The notes beneath the pieces were generated by a model. The model saw only the letters and a list, made by a program, of their open reading frames with translations. It did no database searches and was not told the DNA's origin. Of a stretch of DNA of 64,000 nt, positions 1-9,035 are shown piece by piece (position 1 is the first letter of the stretch; each line of letters opens with the position of its first letter). Both the position numbers and the translations under genes were made by a program. This DNA is from Sandaracinaceae bacterium (GTDB taxonomy: Bacteria; Myxococcota_A; Polyangia; Polyangiales; Sandaracinaceae). Where the stretch lies: assembly GCA_040218145.1 (NCBI GenBank), contig JAVJQK010000126.1, positions 1 to 64,000 on the forward strand. The letters run 5' to 3'.

Positions 1-111
1 CCGATTCAACGCCGCCGAGCGCCCCACGGCACTCACCGAGACGGAACGCCCACACCCCAGCGTCCCGAAGGCCGCTGAGGTCGGTGAAGAGGTCGCGCGA
101 TCAGGCCGGAG

Positions 112-1017
112 CTACGGAAACGGCTCCACGCGGGCGCCGTGGTGCTTGACCATCCAGTAGGTCCCACGCGGGAACACCACGTCCCGGTCCCCGGCACACC
201 AGCGCCGCTTCGCCTCGCGGTGCTTCTCGCGGAACTCCACCAGCTGCTCGATGGCGGCGATCCGCGCCTCGGTCTGACCCGGTCCCGCCGCCACGTGCGG
301 CCGCAGCGTCCCGCGCGCCTCGAAGGTCTTCGCCCGCCGATACGGCGAGACGTTCCGCGCGCGGGTTGGCCCCAAGACCTTCCACCCGCGGGCCCGGATC
401 TCCGCCCGCGCCTCCGCGAGCTGCACCTCGAGCTCCTGCGCGATCGCCTCGCGCGCCTCCTCCTCGTCCGCGAACCACTGCGTCGGCAGCTCGAGCTTCA
501 CCGACCCGGCCGCCGCCCACTTCTTCCCCGTGAAGTAGAAGTCCGGCTTCCCCGCCGAGAGCGTCCCCCGCCCGAGCTCGTCGAGCGTGGGGTTCAGCCC
601 GGGCCACTGCGCCGGCCGCCACACCAGCCCCGCCTTCACCGGGTTCACCATCGCGTAGGCGATCTGGTGGGCCACCGCCTCCGCGGTGTGGAGCTGGACG
701 ATGGTCAGCTGCCCCGGCGCCCAGACCACGCCGATCACGTACCGCCGCAGCACCTGGATTGCGCACGCCAGGTGCGTGTCCAGCGCGTGCATGAACTCGC
801 TGACGTTCCCGTGCGGGACCGTGACCACCAGGTGGAAGTGCGTGCTCATCACCGTCGCCATGTGCACCGTGACCCCGAACTTCGCCGCGCAGAGCGCCAG
901 CAGGTAGACGAAGAGCGCCGTGAGCTCGTCGTCCGGCCGCAGCAGGAAGCGGCGCCCCTCGACGCGGCGGCAGATCGCGTACGTGGCGTTCGGCTCGATG
1001 TAGCGCGGTGCGGGCAC
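112..1017 (-). CDS. REP-associated tyrosine transposase-like (RAYT / Y1_Tnp) protein
   Basis: Predicted single-strand DNA transposase of the IS200/RAYT type, about 301 residues. The HUH metal-binding motif is seen as STHFHLVV (His60, His62). The presumed catalytic tyrosine is in IAYAMVNPVKAGLV (Tyr121), the usual place in RAYTs. The N-terminal Y1 domain spans roughly residues 1-150. The remaining ~150 residues are a charged extension without a recognised domain. The GTG at 1017 is chosen because the following residues (VPAPRYIEPNATYAI) fit the family start; a longer in-frame extension to 1641 is low-complexity and not protein-like. RAYTs are usually single-copy domesticated genes acting on nearby palindromes. 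A small inverted repeat lies 40 nt upstream. No IS ends are visible. Confidence 0.8.
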   Translation of the reverse strand: MPAPRYIEPNATYAICRRVEGRRFLLRPDDELTALFVYLLALCAAKFGVTVHMATVMSTHFHLVVTVPHGNVSEFMHALDTHLACAIQVLRRYVIGVVWAPGQLTIVQLHTAEAVAHQIAYAMVNPVKAGLVWRPAQWPGLNPTLDELGRGTLSAGKPDFYFTGKKWAAAGSVKLELPTQWFADEEEAREAIAQELEVQLAEARAEIRARGWKVLGPTRARNVSPYRRAKTFEARGTLRPHVAAGPGQTEARIAAIEQLVEFREKHREAKRRWCAGDRDVVFPRGTYWMVKHHGARVEPFP

Positions 1018-1903
1018 GACGACGGGCCATCGCAAGCCCCGATCCGAACCCGCGCGACGTGATCTCACGTACTTACGGCGCCGGATCGGCGGGGGTGGCG
1101 GGCGGAGGGGTGGCGGACGCCGGCTGCGAGGGGGCTCCACGATCGTCGGACGCCTCCCACGAGAGCTTTCCCCGTTGGCTCGAGGCCGCGATCCGAGGGC
1201 GTCGCCGACTGGGCGGATCCGGACTCGCACGCTGCAGGTAGTCCAGGGCATCTCCGAGCCGAACTCCACCAGCGCCCGCTTCGCACTCAGTGCTCCTTCT
1301 GGCCATGCCGCCTCCCCCACGAGGTGCACCGAGAGCTCTCCGGGAGACGGCAAGGCGCCTCCCGGCGTGCACCGACCGCGCGTCATGCGGCACCCAGACC
1401 CGCCGCCGCGCTCTCGGTGTTCGCGGCGCGCGGGTCGGCCCCCCCCCACGCGAGCATCGACACAGCATGTGCTCCGGGTGTCGAATCGCTCGCGAGCTGC
1501 TCCTCGAGGGCAGGTCGCGTCCCCCAGGACGAGCGCTCGGCGCTCGCGCCAGGGAGGCCCCACTCCCCTCCGGCGGCACCGAGAGCTCCACAGGCGCCAC
1601 TCATGCGTCCTATCCCCCCATCCGGTGGCCGACTTCTTCACCGGCTCGGACGTGCGCTTCGCCGCCGACGTTCCAGGAGCTCAGGAGAAGGTCGCGAGGC
1701 CGAACCCTTCGCCGTCCCGCTCGATCGCGCCACCGTCGACGAGCGCTTCCGCGTCAGAGCGAGGCCGAGTTCGACGCCGAAGCGACCAGGGGGGCTGGCG
1801 GTGGAGCTCACGAGGACGATGGATCGTCGTCACTCGATCCGGCTGCTCTGGGAAGGTCGAGAATGCGGGGGCGCGGGGGCGGCTTCCAGGAGTGGGCGCC
1901 GGC
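1018..1903. other. gene-less stretch upstream of the transposase-like gene
   Basis: About 886 bases with no convincing coding region. Several open frames exist on both strands, but their translations are Arg/Pro/Ala/Ser-rich without domains, as expected for high-GC noise. A 6-bp inverted repeat, ACGTGA-TC-TCACGT, lies at 1057-1070. No tRNA, terminator or IS end was recognised. The length is unusual for this gene-dense window. Confidence 0.5.
1057..1070. repeat. short inverted repeat upstream of the RAYT-like gene
   Basis: ACGTGA, 2-nt spacer, TCACGT: perfect 6-bp arms centred about 47 nt upstream of the GTG at 1017. It could be an operator or a palindrome recognised by the RAYT. No second copy was noticed in the window, so a REP assignment is not supported. 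Confidence 0.3.
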
Positions 1904-2833
1904 CTACGGAGCGCGGCTGGCCGCCGCGGCGAAGTGGGTGGCCTCGGTGGTCCGGTCGAGGTTGCTCATGGTGATCCGGACGAGCTGAACCGGCTCGGTC
2001 GGATGGATGTAGCCGTCCGCGGAGACCTCGGAGCAGTCCGAGCACGGGAGATCCACCGTCTCCTCCAGGAGGGTTCGCCCGGCTCTCGAGAGGCGAACCG
2101 AGACCCGCCCTCGCGCCTCGTCGACCTCCACGTCGAGCTGGCCACCGAGCTCCTCGGCCTCCTGGAGCGGGCTCCAGCGCCCCGCACCGAGGAGCGCTCG
2201 AGCGCGAGCCAGTCGATCGCGCACGCGACTCTCGAAGTCGGCCTCCACGCCCTCGGCGAGCTCCTCGTCGGGGACGCACAGGTCTGGATCACAGGCATCG
2301 TCCTCTTCCCAGCTGCAGCAGTTCGTCAGCGCGTCTCGCTCCCGCATGAGGTCTGCCTGGGTCGTGAGGGGCACCGACGCGTCCACCCCGCCGTCCGAGA
2401 GCCTCACGATGGCGAAGGTCCACGCGGTCGCTTCGACCCAAGCCGCAGCGAGATCGGTGTAGGTCGGCACCGGCACCAGCAGGGCCACTCGCCCGCCGTC
2501 CGGCGACAGCGCCGGGAGGCCCGAAGGCGAGAAGCACGCCGGACAGTCGCCGGGCACGAGCTCCTCCCCCAGACCAGCTGGCCCTGGACGGGCCACCGGC
2601 GGATCCGGTTGTAGGTCCGGGCTCGACGCTCGGCTGCTCACAGCCTCGTCCGGTTGGGACGCGCCTTCACCTCCGGCGCTCGCGTTGGGTCCTCGGTCCT
2701 CGGGCTCTCCGCGGTGGCTACAGGACGCCGCAGAGAGAACCAGAGATGCGCAGGCGAAGACCAAGAGTGAGGGGGGGCGGCGGGCGGAGGTGGCGTCTTG
2801 GTGACGCTCGACCTCTCGGGGCGAGTGGCGCAT
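1904..2833 (-). CDS. hypothetical lipoprotein
   Basis: 309-residue secreted lipoprotein of unknown function. The N-terminus is a charged segment (MRHSPREVERHQ), then a hydrophobic stretch ending in the lipobox LSAASC. A Ser/Pro/Gly/Asp-rich linker follows, then a mature region with several Cys pairs (PGDCPACF, NCCSWEEDDACDPDLC, LPCSDC). The start at 2833 has an AGGAG ribosome site 7 nt upstream. ALSPDGGRVALLVPVP resembles a WD/TolB-like propeller strand, but only one is seen. The neighbours give no functional hint. Confidence 0.75.
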   Translation of the reverse strand: MRHSPREVERHQDATSARRPPSLLVFACASLVLSAASCSHRGEPEDRGPNASAGGEGASQPDEAVSSRASSPDLQPDPPVARPGPAGLGEELVPGDCPACFSPSGLPALSPDGGRVALLVPVPTYTDLAAAWVEATAWTFAIVRLSDGGVDASVPLTTQADLMRERDALTNCCSWEEDDACDPDLCVPDEELAEGVEADFESRVRDRLARARALLGAGRWSPLQEAEELGGQLDVEVDEARGRVSVRLSRAGRTLLEETVDLPCSDCSEVSADGYIHPTEPVQLVRITMSNLDRTTEATHFAAAASRAP

Positions 2834-3169
2834 CTGAACGGCTCCTGAGAGTGGCGGGCGCAGCCCGATGGGTGAGCGGACGCGTCCCGCTCGGTGTCGT
2901 TCTCCGATCGCAAGGATACTTCGCGAGTGGTTGTCAATCAAGATGGCGAGTTGTCGCGGTGCGACGTGCCCTTCTTGGAGGTGCCCGCAACGAGGGCTGG
3001 GCCTTCCGGCTCGCGCAGGAGATGTCCGCCTTCGCTCCTCGACGAGGGAAGGTCTGAGCCCGGCGCTCGGTTCGCGGGCGGGGGCGGATCGACGACGAGT
3101 CCTTGACCGGGGGATCGCGGGTGGGTAATCCGCGCGCCCCAGCTCCATCGAGAGTGGGAGGAGGCTGTC
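2834..3169. other. divergent intergenic region before rdgC
   Basis: About 336 bases between the divergent lipoprotein gene and rdgC. No plausible ORF or RNA gene was found. It probably holds promoters for both directions, but no clear -35/-10 pair could be identified. The 3' end carries the strong rdgC ribosome site GGGAGGAGG at about 3156-3164. Confidence 0.4.
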
Positions 3170-3802
3170 TTGGGCGCGTTCAGAGGATCTCTCACCTACT
3201 CCAAGTTCCACGTGCGGGGCGAGCTGCCCCAGGACTTCCGCGAGCGCTTCGTCGAGGCGATCCGCCTGCGCGTGTTCCGGGAGCTGGATCCGAACGAGGA
3301 CGCCGAGCAGCGCTCGGGCTGGTGCTCCATCGAGCACCCGTTCGACCTGGACCTGACGCCCGAGAAGCTCTTCTTCAACGGGTACCTGAACCTCGGCTTC
3401 CGCACCGACACGTGGCGCATCCCGAGCGCGCTCTTCAAGGCGAGCTTCCGCGAGGCGGAGCGCGAGTACTGCGCGACGAACGGCATCGAGAAACTCAGCC
3501 GCTCGCAGAAGAAGAACCTCGAGGCGGTGGTGGTCTCGCAGCTGCGCCGCAAGCTCGTGCCCGCGATGAAGGTCGTCGACCTCTCCTGGGCGCTCGACGA
3601 GGGCGTGGTGCGCTTCTTCCAGCAGAGCCCGAAGGTGCACGACCAGATGATCGAGCTGTTCGAGAAGACCTTCGAGCTCGACCTCGCCCTCGACGGGGCG
3701 TTCCTGGCGGCCGAGACCCGCGGGCTCGAGGCGGCCGAGGCGCTGCCCCAGCTCGAGCCGACCCCCTTCCACCTGCCGCAGAGCGCGGCGCAGGGAGCCT
3801 GA
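3170..3802 (+). CDS. rdgC: RdgC-family recombination-associated protein (short form)
   Basis: 210 residues. E. coli RdgC is a DNA-binding ring protein that restrains RecA; this looks like the short version seen in deltaproteobacteria/myxobacteria (about 200 residues against about 300). Family-like features are the N-terminal MGAFRGSLTYSKFHV strand, the basic helix KASFREAEREYCATNG, the EKLSRSQKKNLEAVVVSQLRRKLVPAM segment and the DGAFLAAE C-terminus; the assignment rests on overall resemblance. The start is TTG with GGAGGAGG 7 nt upstream, so an ATG-only search would miss it. The next gene begins 3 nt after the stop and is probably cotranscribed. Confidence 0.75.
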   Translation: MGAFRGSLTYSKFHVRGELPQDFRERFVEAIRLRVFRELDPNEDAEQRSGWCSIEHPFDLDLTPEKLFFNGYLNLGFRTDTWRIPSALFKASFREAEREYCATNGIEKLSRSQKKNLEAVVVSQLRRKLVPAMKVVDLSWALDEGVVRFFQQSPKVHDQMIELFEKTFELDLALDGAFLAAETRGLEAAEALPQLEPTPFHLPQSAAQGA

Positions 3803-3805
3803 AGC

Positions 3806-4309
3806 ATGGACCTCGTCGACAAGATCGAGCGCTCGCGTTTTCTCGGCCGCGAGTTCCTGGTGTGGCTCTGGTTCGAGAGCGAGCGCCTCGAGGGCGTGCT
3901 CCCGCTGCCGAGCGGTGAGGCGTGCGAGCTGTGGCTCGAGGAGCAGCTGACGCTGGTCGCCGACATGGAGAAGGCGGAGAGCAAGCTCAAGGCGGGCGCG
4001 CCCAGCGCCACGCCGGAGGCCAAGGAGGCGCTCCGCCAGGGCAAGCTGCCCACCAAGGCGAAGATGCGGATCAGCCGCGGCCCGCAGAGCTGGTCGTTCC
4101 TCTTCGACGCGGACAGCCTCGCGGTGGCCGGCGTGAAGATCCCCGCGCTCATCACCGAGGAGACGGACGAGAAGTTCTACGAGCGCATGCAGCTCGTCGA
4201 GGACCTCGAGGCGATGATCGGCGGGCTCTACGAGCGCTTCCTCGAGGTGCGCACGAGCGAGCGCTGGGCCCAGGAGGCCGACGCGGTCCGGGCGTGGGTC
4301 GAAGCCTGA
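3806..4309 (+). CDS. conserved hypothetical protein coupled to rdgC
   Basis: 167 residues, starting 3 nt after the rdgC stop, so almost certainly in one operon with it. It is acidic and mostly helical. It has a Lys-rich central loop (residues ~60-90, TPEAKEALRQGKLPTKAKMRISRG) and no signal peptide or membrane segment. No catalytic motif was recognised. Because this RdgC is short, this protein may supply a missing part or act with it on DNA, but that is inferred from gene order only. Confidence 0.7.
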   Translation: MDLVDKIERSRFLGREFLVWLWFESERLEGVLPLPSGEACELWLEEQLTLVADMEKAESKLKAGAPSATPEAKEALRQGKLPTKAKMRISRGPQSWSFLFDADSLAVAGVKIPALITEETDEKFYERMQLVEDLEAMIGGLYERFLEVRTSERWAQEADAVRAWVEA

Positions 4310-4319
4310 CGCGATCGGG

Positions 4320-4325
4320 TATGAT
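4320..4325 (+). promoter_or_regulatory. TATGAT -10-like box, leaderless arrangement
   Basis: TATGAT ends 9 nt before the ATG at 4335, so transcription would start at or a few bases before the start codon. There is no Shine-Dalgarno sequence and no clear -35 box. Confidence 0.45.
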
Positions 4326-4334
4326 GCCCGCGGC

Positions 4335-6095
4335 ATGAAGATCTGCCCGAGCTGCGGCCTCAAGTACCCGAACGAGAACGACCGCTGCTTCGTCGACAAG
4401 TCGGTGCTCGAGCCGATGAAGGACGAGCGCATCGGCACGCTGCTGAAGGGGCGCTACGAGATCGAGGCGCCCCTCGGCGAGGGCGGCATGGCGGTGGTCT
4501 ATCGCGCGCGGAACACGCTCGTGGAGCGGCCCGTCGCGGTGAAGGTCATGAACGCCAACCTGGCCGGCGACGCCTCGCTCAAGGAGCGCTTCCGGCGCGA
4601 GGCGAAGAACGCGGCCGCGGTCGCGCACCCGAACATCATCGAGATCTTCGACCACGGCGAGACCGAGCAGGGCACGCCCTACCTCGTCATGGAGATCCTC
4701 GACGGCGAGCCGCTCGACCAGATCATCTCGCGCGGCCCGATGCCGCCCGGGCAGGTGGCCAGCCTCGGCGTGCAGGTGGCCCGCGGCCTCGCCCGCGCGC
4801 ACGACTTCGACGTCCTCCACCGCGACCTCAAACCCGAGAACATCTTCATCTGCCGCGGCGCGGACGGAGCGCTGAGCATCCCCAAGCTGCTCGACTTCGG
4901 GATCGCGCGCTCCATGCACGACAGCCGGCTCACCAGCGCGGGCCAGATCTTCGGCACGCCGCAGTACATGGCGCCCGAGCGGGTCACCAGCATCGACGCC
5001 GGCCCCGCGGCGGATCTCTACGCGCTCGGCGTGATCCTCTTCGAGATGGTCACCGGGAGGCTCCCGTTCCTCTCCAACGACATCCCGGGCTTCTTCATCA
5101 AGCACATGCAGGAGGCGCCGCCGAAGCCGTCTCTGCTCGTGCCGGAGGTGCCGCGGCGCCTGGAGGCCCTGATCCTCGAGCTGCTCGCGAAGAAGCCCGA
5201 GGAGCGGCCGGTCGACGCGCACGCGGTGACGAAGGCGCTCGAGGCGCTGGTCCCTCAGGGCGCCGGGGCGCCGATGCCCGCCGCGGTGCCGCAGAGCGCG
5301 CGCCCGCCCGCGAACGCGCCCACGCTGCCGCCGACGACCCTCGAGCGCTGGGCCGGGCGCACGGCGCTCTTCGATCAGATGCTGCACCGCGCGTATCCGG
5401 GCGGCAGCGCGCCGCCCAACCAGGTGCAGGCGCTGGCCGAGATCCGGAGCATCCTCGCGCGCATCCACGAGCTCAGGAGCGCGGGCCTCAAGGAGCAGCG
5501 CAAGCTCGAGCAGATGGAGAGCCAGGCGCAGGAGGGCCGCGCGCGCCTCGGCCACGCGGTACACACGCTCGCGGAGGATCTCTCGAACGCCCGCGAGGGG
5601 AACCGCGCGGCGCAGAAAGAAGTGCAGCCCTACTTCGACGCCGAGCGCAACGCGCAGGAGGCGTACGGGCGCGCGCACGACAAGCTCGAGGCCCTGGCCG
5701 GAGGGCGGCGGCTCGAGGCGCCGTCGCAGCCCGCCGTCGCCGCGGCGCGCGAGATGGCTGACGCGCTCGACCGGTGGCTGCTCGCGAAGGGCGCGGCCGA
5801 GAAGGCGCACCGCTGGGTCGAGGCGAAGGAGCGAGAGGTGAAGGACCTCGAGTTCCAGGTCACCGCGCTCCGCGCGCAGCTCGAGCGGCTCGAGAGCAGC
5901 TACGACGACCAGCGCTCGAGCGCCGAGGACGCGCTCGCCGCGAACGGCGAAGAGGTCGACCGGCTCGAGACGCGGCTGACCGAGCTGGGCACCACCTTCG
6001 TCGAGCCGCTGCGCACCCGCACCGACCTCGGTGACCTCTTCGCGCAGCTGGGGCGGGACGGCACCCCGGCCGCGGGACTGCGCCGGCCCAGCTGA
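4335..6095 (+). CDS. serine/threonine protein kinase with N-terminal zinc ribbon and C-terminal coiled coil
   Basis: 586-residue Hanks-type kinase. Residues 1-25 form a small ribbon-like CPSCGLKYPNENDRCF segment. The kinase domain (~41-305) has the glycine loop GEGGMA, Lys70 in AVKVM, the catalytic loop HRDLKPEN (162-169), DFG at 187-189 and the GTPQYMAPE activation segment, so it should be active. A Pro/Ala-rich linker follows, then a long charged region (~370-560) typical of a coiled coil. No transmembrane segment is seen, so it is likely cytosolic. Such kinases are abundant in myxobacteria; substrates are unknown. A TATGAT box 9 nt upstream supports this start. Confidence 0.93.
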   Translation: MKICPSCGLKYPNENDRCFVDKSVLEPMKDERIGTLLKGRYEIEAPLGEGGMAVVYRARNTLVERPVAVKVMNANLAGDASLKERFRREAKNAAAVAHPNIIEIFDHGETEQGTPYLVMEILDGEPLDQIISRGPMPPGQVASLGVQVARGLARAHDFDVLHRDLKPENIFICRGADGALSIPKLLDFGIARSMHDSRLTSAGQIFGTPQYMAPERVTSIDAGPAADLYALGVILFEMVTGRLPFLSNDIPGFFIKHMQEAPPKPSLLVPEVPRRLEALILELLAKKPEERPVDAHAVTKALEALVPQGAGAPMPAAVPQSARPPANAPTLPPTTLERWAGRTALFDQMLHRAYPGGSAPPNQVQALAEIRSILARIHELRSAGLKEQRKLEQMESQAQEGRARLGHAVHTLAEDLSNAREGNRAAQKEVQPYFDAERNAQEAYGRAHDKLEALAGGRRLEAPSQPAVAAAREMADALDRWLLAKGAAEKAHRWVEAKEREVKDLEFQVTALRAQLERLESSYDDQRSSAEDALAANGEEVDRLETRLTELGTTFVEPLRTRTDLGDLFAQLGRDGTPAAGLRRPS

Positions 6096-6182
6096 TCCCG
6101 ACCCGACAGGATCGAAGCGGCGAGCCCCTGTCCGGAGGCGTGGCGCCCTTCTGAGGACGTATCAGACCCGGCTTGGCCGCCG

Positions 6183-6188
6183 TACGAT
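6183..6188 (+). promoter_or_regulatory. TACGAT -10-like box, leaderless arrangement
   Basis: TACGAT lies 9 nt before the GTG at 6198, with no ribosome site between them. It matches the TAnnnT spacing seen at several other genes here. Confidence 0.4.
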
Positions 6189-6197
6189 CGCTATCGA

Positions 6198-8291
6198 GTG
6201 ACGGGGGAGCCAGCCAGCTCACGGGGCGTCGACGCGTTTCAGGCGAACGCACGCGAAGTCTTGCGTGTTTGCCTGATCGTGACTTCGGTCGGGGCCCTGT
6301 TTTACCTGGCCGCGACCTCCATCGGAGGCACGGCGCTCCTCTTCTCACACGTCGTCACGGTCGCGCTCGTCGCGCTCAACGGCGTGGCCTGGCTGCTGTA
6401 CCGGGCGGGGCGGATCCGCGTCGCGGGGATCCTGCTGGTGACCGCCCTCTGGGCTGCGGGCGTGCTGCCCACGATTCACGAAGGGCTGAGCGGCACCGCG
6501 GCCGTCAACTACCTCATGGTCACCGTCACGGCCGGTGTGGTGATCTCCGGCCGAGCCGCGCTCGTGTCGGGAGCAGGCGCCGCCGCGCTGTTCCTCGGCG
6601 TCGCCGCGGCGGAGGCGACGGGATTGAACACGCCCGTTCCCAGGGAGATCCCAGCGCTGACCGTCGGCGTGGGGCGCGCTCTGCAGGTCGGCGTGATCGC
6701 GATCTTCATCTGGATGACGGCGCGCAACCTCCGCCGCTCGATCCAGCGGCTGAACGAGAGCCGCCGCCGCGCCGAGCAGAACGAGGAGCGAGTGGCGGAG
6801 CTGGTGCGAGAGTCTCCCGACGGGATGATCACGCTGGATCCCGACGGCACGGTCCGCTCCGCCAACCCCGCGGCGTGCGAGATGCTCGGGCTGGGCGAGG
6901 AGGAGGTGGTCGGGCGGGCCATCCGCTCGCTCCTCGGGGAGCCCGGCGGTGATCCCTGGACGGAGCTCTTCGAAGGGAGCGCGCCGGCCCGGCTCGAGCT
7001 GCGTCGTGGCGAGGGCGCGGACGCGGCGCTGCTCGAGGTGTCTCCCCGCGTCGCGGTCCGCGCCGACGGCAAGCCGATCGTGCACGCGACGCTCCGAGAC
7101 GTCACCGCCGAGCGTCGGCGCGAGGCCGAGCGGCAGGCGCTCCAGGAGCAGCTGATGCGGACGGATCGACTGGACTCGGTCGGCCGGCTCGCCGGAGGCA
7201 TGGCCCACGACTTCAACAACCTGCTGACCGCCATCGCGGCCACGGCCGAGCTCGTCGCGCCGAGCGTGCACGGCGACGAGGCGCGCAAGGACGTGGCCGA
7301 GATCAGCGCGCTCTGCGTCCGGGGGAGCGACCTGACGCGGCAGCTGCTGAGCTTCGCGCGCCCGCAGGCGCTGGAGACGACGCGCCTGGATCTCGGCGCC
7401 CTCGTGGAGCAGCTCTGTCCCATGCTCGAGCGCCTCCTCTCGGAGCGGGTGACCTTGGAGGTCGAGACCGAGTCGGTGTGGGTGGAGGCGAGCCGCGCGC
7501 AGCTCGAGCGCGTCGTGGTGAACCTGGTGGTCAACGCGCAGGACGCGATGCCGCGCGGCGGCGTCGTGCGGGTGGGCGTGCACGTCCGAGGGCAGGACGA
7601 CGTGCGTGCCCTCCTGTCGGTACGGGACGAGGGCGTCGGCATGGACGAGGAGACGCAAACCCGCATCTTCGACCCGTTCTTCACGACGAAGGGCAGCCGC
7701 GGCACGGGGCTCGGGCTCTCCATCGTGCACGGGCTCGTGACGAGCCTGGGGGGCGTGGTCTCGGTCGACTCCGCGCCCGGCGAAGGGACGTCCTTCCTGA
7801 TCGATCTGCCCGCCGTCGAGGCCGCGCCGGAGATGCGCGCGCGGTTTCCGTCGGGGACCACGCGCGTGCGAGCCGACAAGGTGCGCTTGCTCGTGCTCGA
7901 GGACCAGCCGGAGGTGCGCCGGACCACCAAACGGCTGCTCACCCGCGAAGGCTACGACGTGATCACCGCCGCCGACGCGGAGGAGGCCAGAGCGCGCCTC
8001 TTGGACGACGAGACCATCGCGCTCGTCGTCTCCGACGTGGTGCTGCCCGGGCAGAGCGGACCGGAGCTCGCCCGGGAGATGCGCGCGCTCCGCCCGGACG
8101 TCTGGTTCGTGTTCGTCAGCGGCTACACGGGTGAGACCCTCGACGGGGAGATCATCGCGGATCTCGGCGCGCCGTTCCTCTCCAAGCCCTTCACGCGCGA
8201 CGCGCTGATCACCCAGGTCACGCGCGCGCTCGCCTCGCGGCAGGTCGGCCCGTCGACGTCGCTCGACCGCGGCTCTACAGTCGTGTCATGA
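6198..8291 (+). CDS. membrane hybrid histidine kinase (PAS-HisKA-HATPase-REC)
   Basis: 697 residues. Hydrophobic segments between residues ~22 and 175 suggest about five or six membrane passes. A PAS domain (~200-305, [22 protein letters not shown]) is followed by a HisKA helix with the phospho-acceptor His337 in GGMAHDFNN. The ATPase domain has N, G1 (DEGVGMD), F and G2 (GTGLGLSIV) boxes. A C-terminal receiver (~565-690) has acidic VLEDQPEV and the acceptor Asp in VVSDVVLPG. Such chains autophosphorylate and relay phosphate inwards; no partner response regulator is adjacent. Start is GTG. The stop overlaps the msrB ATG (ATGA), so the genes are translationally coupled. Confidence 0.93.
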   Translation: MTGEPASSRGVDAFQANAREVLRVCLIVTSVGALFYLAATSIGGTALLFSHVVTVALVALNGVAWLLYRAGRIRVAGILLVTALWAAGVLPTIHEGLSGTAAVNYLMVTVTAGVVISGRAALVSGAGAAALFLGVAAAEATGLNTPVPREIPALTVGVGRALQVGVIAIFIWMTARNLRRSIQRLNESRRRAEQNEERVAELVRESPDGMITLDPDGTVRSANPAACEMLGLGEEEVVGRAIRSLLGEPGGDPWTELFEGSAPARLELRRGEGADAALLEVSPRVAVRADGKPIVHATLRDVTAERRREAERQALQEQLMRTDRLDSVGRLAGGMAHDFNNLLTAIAATAELVAPSVHGDEARKDVAEISALCVRGSDLTRQLLSFARPQALETTRLDLGALVEQLCPMLERLLSERVTLEVETESVWVEASRAQLERVVVNLVVNAQDAMPRGGVVRVGVHVRGQDDVRALLSVRDEGVGMDEETQTRIFDPFFTTKGSRGTGLGLSIVHGLVTSLGGVVSVDSAPGEGTSFLIDLPAVEAAPEMRARFPSGTTRVRADKVRLLVLEDQPEVRRTTKRLLTREGYDVITAADAEEARARLLDDETIALVVSDVVLPGQSGPELAREMRALRPDVWFVFVSGYTGETLDGEIIADLGAPFLSKPFTRDALITQVTRALASRQVGPSTSLDRGSTVVS

Positions 8292-8683
8292 GCGACGACC
8301 GCGACGCCGAGTGGCGCGAGAAGCTGACGCCCGACCAGTACCGCATCGCCCGCGAGGGCGGCACCGAGCCCGCCTTCACCGGGGCGCTCTGGGACAACAA
8401 GGAGCCCGGCACGTACAAGTGCGTGTGCTGCGGCGCCGAGCTCTTCTCCTCCAAGGAGAAGTACGAGTCGGGCAGCGGCTGGCCGAGCTTCTGGCAGGCC
8501 GCCAACGAAGAGAAGGTCGGCACCCGCGAGGACCGCAGCCACTTCATGGTGCGCACCGAGATCGTCTGCAACGAGTGCGACGCCCACCTCGGCCACGTCT
8601 TCGAAGACGGCCCCCAGCCCACGGGCCTGCGCTTCTGCGTCAACAGCGCCTCCCTCGCTTTCGAGCCCGAAGAAGACGAGTGA
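8288..8683 (+). CDS. msrB: peptide-methionine (R)-S-oxide reductase MsrB
   Basis: 131 residues, the normal length for MsrB. It reduces the R-epimer of methionine sulfoxide in proteins using thioredoxin. The structural zinc ligands are Cys45/Cys48 (CVCC) and Cys94/Cys97 (CNEC). GSGWPSFW is the family substrate-binding motif, and RFCVNSASL holds the catalytic Cys117. No signal peptide is present, so it is cytosolic. It overlaps the sensor kinase upstream by 4 nt and the next small gene by 4 nt, which suggests one transcript. The kinase might respond to oxidative stress, but that is inferred from position. Confidence 0.96.
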   Translation: MSDDRDAEWREKLTPDQYRIAREGGTEPAFTGALWDNKEPGTYKCVCCGAELFSSKEKYESGSGWPSFWQAANEEKVGTREDRSHFMVRTEIVCNECDAHLGHVFEDGPQPTGLRFCVNSASLAFEPEEDE

Positions 8684-9009
8684 GCGTCCGGGCGCGCTCC
8701 GCGCTCGTCTTCGCGCTCGCGAGCCACGCCGCGGTCGCCCACGCCAGCGACTTCACGCCCGTCGGTGTGTCCACGCTCGGCGCCGTCCTCGGCTCGGCGG
8801 CGGCCCTGCTCTGGTTGATCGCGGGCAGCCTCGCCGAGCCACGCCATGCGCGCGTCGTGGGGGGCGTGCTCGCGCTGGCCGGCGCCGCGGCGTGCTGGCT
8901 CGCCCTTCTCCTCGCGGGGGGCGGCGCGTGCTTCGCCTCGCTCGGGGTGCCCGCGCACCTCGTGCTCCTCTGGGCGCTGGTGCACGCCGTGCGAGACCGC
9001 GAGGCGTGA
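8680..9009 (+). CDS. small integral membrane protein
   Basis: 109 residues from a GTG that overlaps the msrB stop (GTGA), so translation is coupled. A cleavable-looking N-terminus (ending VAHASDF) is followed by three hydrophobic segments (about 25-47, 53-75 and 83-102). [25 protein letters not shown] forms the last. There are no charged motifs within the membrane and no recognised family. It could be a membrane partner of the sensor kinase or MsrB, but the sequence offers no proof. Confidence 0.65.
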   Translation: MSVRARSALVFALASHAAVAHASDFTPVGVSTLGAVLGSAAALLWLIAGSLAEPRHARVVGGVLALAGAAACWLALLLAGGGACFASLGVPAHLVLLWALVHAVRDREA

Positions 9010-9023
9010 GGCGCGGTTTGGGG

Positions 9024-9029
9024 TAGGGT
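9024..9029 (+). promoter_or_regulatory. TAGGGT -10-like box, leaderless arrangement
   Basis: TAGGGT is separated by 6 nt (CCGCGG) from the GTG at 9036. No ribosome site is present. Confidence 0.4.
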
Positions 9030-9035
9030 CCGCGG

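Noticed and set aside
1175-2614. Plus-strand open frame of 479 codons across the gene-less stretch and the lipoprotein gene
   Set aside because: Pro/Arg/Ser-rich shadow frame; its second half is antisense to the lipoprotein at 1904-2833.
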